A DNA stretch of 9,416 nucleotides, taken from assembly GCA_024244665.1 (NCBI GenBank), contig JAAEOI010000318.1:1-9416 (forward strand). Direction: 5' to 3'. This stretch comes from Bacteroidota bacterium (GTDB lineage Bacteria > Bacteroidota > Bacteroidia > Bacteroidales > GCA-2748055). The notes below the pieces were generated by a model that saw only the letters and a list, made by a program, of their open reading frames with translations, ran no database searches and was not told the origin of the DNA. The translations under genes and the position numbers were made by a program. This document shows, piece after piece, positions 8,297-9,416 of this stretch (its first letter is position 1; each line of letters starts with the position of its first letter).

Positions 8297-9310
8297 ATGT
8301 CAGTCCTGCAACAAAACCACCCACTCAGGGAACACAACTCATTCCGTGTTGACGTTCACAGCTCACTCTTCGCCAAACCCTCCACCGCGGGCGAGCTGCA
8401 GGAGGTCCTGAAGAGCTATGATTACCGTAACAGGCCACTCCTGGTCATAGGTGAAGGAAGCAACATCCTCTTCACAAAAGATTTCGACGGACTCATTCTG
8501 AAACCCGACATGAAGGGGATCGACATTCTGGAAGAGAATGAGTCGGAGGTAGTGGTACGAGTGGGAGCAGGCGAGAACTGGGACAGCTGGGTGAAACTAG
8601 CCACTTCTCAGGGGTGGTTCGGACTGGAGAACCTCTCATTGATCCCCGGATCAGTGGGATCGGCTCCCGTGCAGAACATCGGGGCCTACGGGGTGGAACT
8701 GAAGGACCATTTTGAATGGCTGGAGGCGTGGGATATGGAGAAGGAAAAGACTGTGACACTCGACCGGGAAATGTGCAACTTCGACTACCGCTACAGCACC
8801 TTCAAGGGGGAGTCACGCGACAGGTACATCATCATAGCGGTATGCTTCCGGCTTAGTAAGATCCCGGCCATGAAACTGGATTACGAGCAGATCGGCGAGG
8901 CCTTTAAGACGGCAGGCGGATCGTCGCCCGCCGACCTCCGGGAAGTGATCATCGACGTTCGCAATCAGAAATTACCGGACCCGGACGAGATTGGAAACGC
9001 GGGAAGCTTCTTCAAAAACCCAGTGGTCGACCGCACCATCTTCGTATGCATCCGGGTGGATCACAAGGATATCCCTCACTACCATGAACCCAACAACATG
9101 GTCAAGATTCCTGCGGCCTGGCTCATCGAGAAGTCGGGCTGGAAAGGGAAACGAATCGGCGATGTGGGCACCTGGCCCACTCAGGCCCTGGTCATCGTCA
9201 ATCACGGCGGCGCCACCGGTACCGACATCTACGATTTCTCACAGCAGATTGTGGACGACGTGGAGAAAATTTTCGAAATTACATTGGAGCGGGAAGTCAA
9301 CGTGGTGTAG
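8297..9310 (+). CDS. murB: UDP-N-acetylenolpyruvoylglucosamine reductase (type I MurB)
   Basis: Cytosolic FAD enzyme of peptidoglycan precursor synthesis; it reduces UDP-GlcNAc-enolpyruvate to UDP-MurNAc with NADPH. The 337 residues align along their length with the E. coli enzyme. Visible motifs: FAD-binding IGEGSNILF (51-59), VGAGENW (89-95), GLENLSLIPGSVGSAPVQNIGAYGVEL (109-135), NFDYRYSTFK (161-170) with catalytic Arg165, LDYEQI (194-199) with the type I loop Tyr196, LPDPDEIGNAGSFFKNP (226-242) with proton-donor Ser237, and the C-terminal LEREV (330-334) with catalytic Glu333. All key residues are present, so it should be active. The ATG at 8297 gives a normal N-terminus. The gene diverges from the glycosyltransferase operon; no other mur gene is in the window. 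Its TAG stop is followed at once by a heptamer repeat array. Confidence 0.97.
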   Translation: MSVLQQNHPLREHNSFRVDVHSSLFAKPSTAGELQEVLKSYDYRNRPLLVIGEGSNILFTKDFDGLILKPDMKGIDILEENESEVVVRVGAGENWDSWVKLATSQGWFGLENLSLIPGSVGSAPVQNIGAYGVELKDHFEWLEAWDMEKEKTVTLDREMCNFDYRYSTFKGESRDRYIIIAVCFRLSKIPAMKLDYEQIGEAFKTAGGSSPADLREVIIDVRNQKLPDPDEIGNAGSFFKNPVVDRTIFVCIRVDHKDIPHYHEPNNMVKIPAAWLIEKSGWKGKRIGDVGTWPTQALVIVNHGGATGTDIYDFSQQIVDDVEKIFEITLEREVNVV

Positions 9311-9416
9311 CAGTACTCAGTACACAGTACTCAGTGGACAGTGCTCAGTACTCAGTACTCAGTGGACAGTACTCAGTACTCAGTGGACAGTACTCAGTAC
9401 TCAGTGGACTGTACAC
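9311..9416. repeat. Heptamer tandem repeat array (CAGTACT family), running off the window edge
   Basis: From the base after the murB stop to the window end the sequence divides into fifteen 7-bp units plus one base. Fourteen units start with CAGT; the last three bases are ACT (eight units), ACA (unit 2), GGA (units 4, 8, 11 and 14) or GCT (unit 5). The final unit is CTGTACA. Units 6-14 form three exact copies of a 21-bp triplet: CAGTACT, CAGTACT, CAGTGGA. AGTACT is its own reverse complement, so single strands could fold back on themselves. There are no spacers of unique sequence, so this is not CRISPR. Its function is unknown; its right end is not seen. Confidence 0.95.

Noticed and set aside
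8293..8302. Perfect 10-bp palindrome TGACATGTCA covering the murB start codon
   Set aside because: A 10-bp palindrome is expected about once per 1,000 bp by chance, so it is not evidence of an operator on its own.
9311..9416. CRISPR array
   Set aside because: The units are 7 bp, directly adjacent and have no unique spacers; no cas gene is present.

Overview
The window looks like chromosomal DNA of a Bacteroidota (Bacteroidetes) bacterium of moderate G+C. The evidence is a set of protein types usual in that phylum, the lack of clear Shine-Dalgarno sequences before most genes, a short lipoprotein signal ending LGSC, and very tight gene packing. The genus cannot be told from the sequence. The window is almost wholly ordinary housekeeping and envelope genes. 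I found no defence, secretion, phage or mobile gene module.

Left part (about 1-5240, + strand): an AT-rich leader, then an FMN-type dihydroorotate-dehydrogenase-like protein lacking the usual catalytic Cys/Ser, then sucA (E1) and sucB (E2) of the 2-oxoglutarate dehydrogenase complex, 4 bp apart. SucA and SucB perform the oxidative decarboxylation of 2-oxoglutarate and the transfer of succinyl to CoA. The E3 partner (lpd) is not here. A perfect 12-bp inverted repeat lies directly against the sucA start codon and is the strongest unexplained regulatory-looking signal. SucA also ends in an unusual four-cysteine tail.

Middle part (about 5245-8244, - strand): a three-gene operon read right to left: a GT4-type glycosyltransferase with a TTG start, an exported thioredoxin-fold protein with a WCGPC site and a long helical C-terminus, and a small lipoprotein with YD-type beta repeats. 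The junctions are a 1-nt gap and a TAATG overlap, so the genes are probably translationally coupled. The operon converges on sucB with only 7 bp between stop codons.

Right part (8297-9416, + strand): murB, the peptidoglycan-precursor reductase, divergent from the glycosyltransferase over a 52-bp spacer. Directly after its stop codon a heptamer tandem array (CAGTACT and variants, ordered in 21-bp triplets) starts and runs to the window edge.
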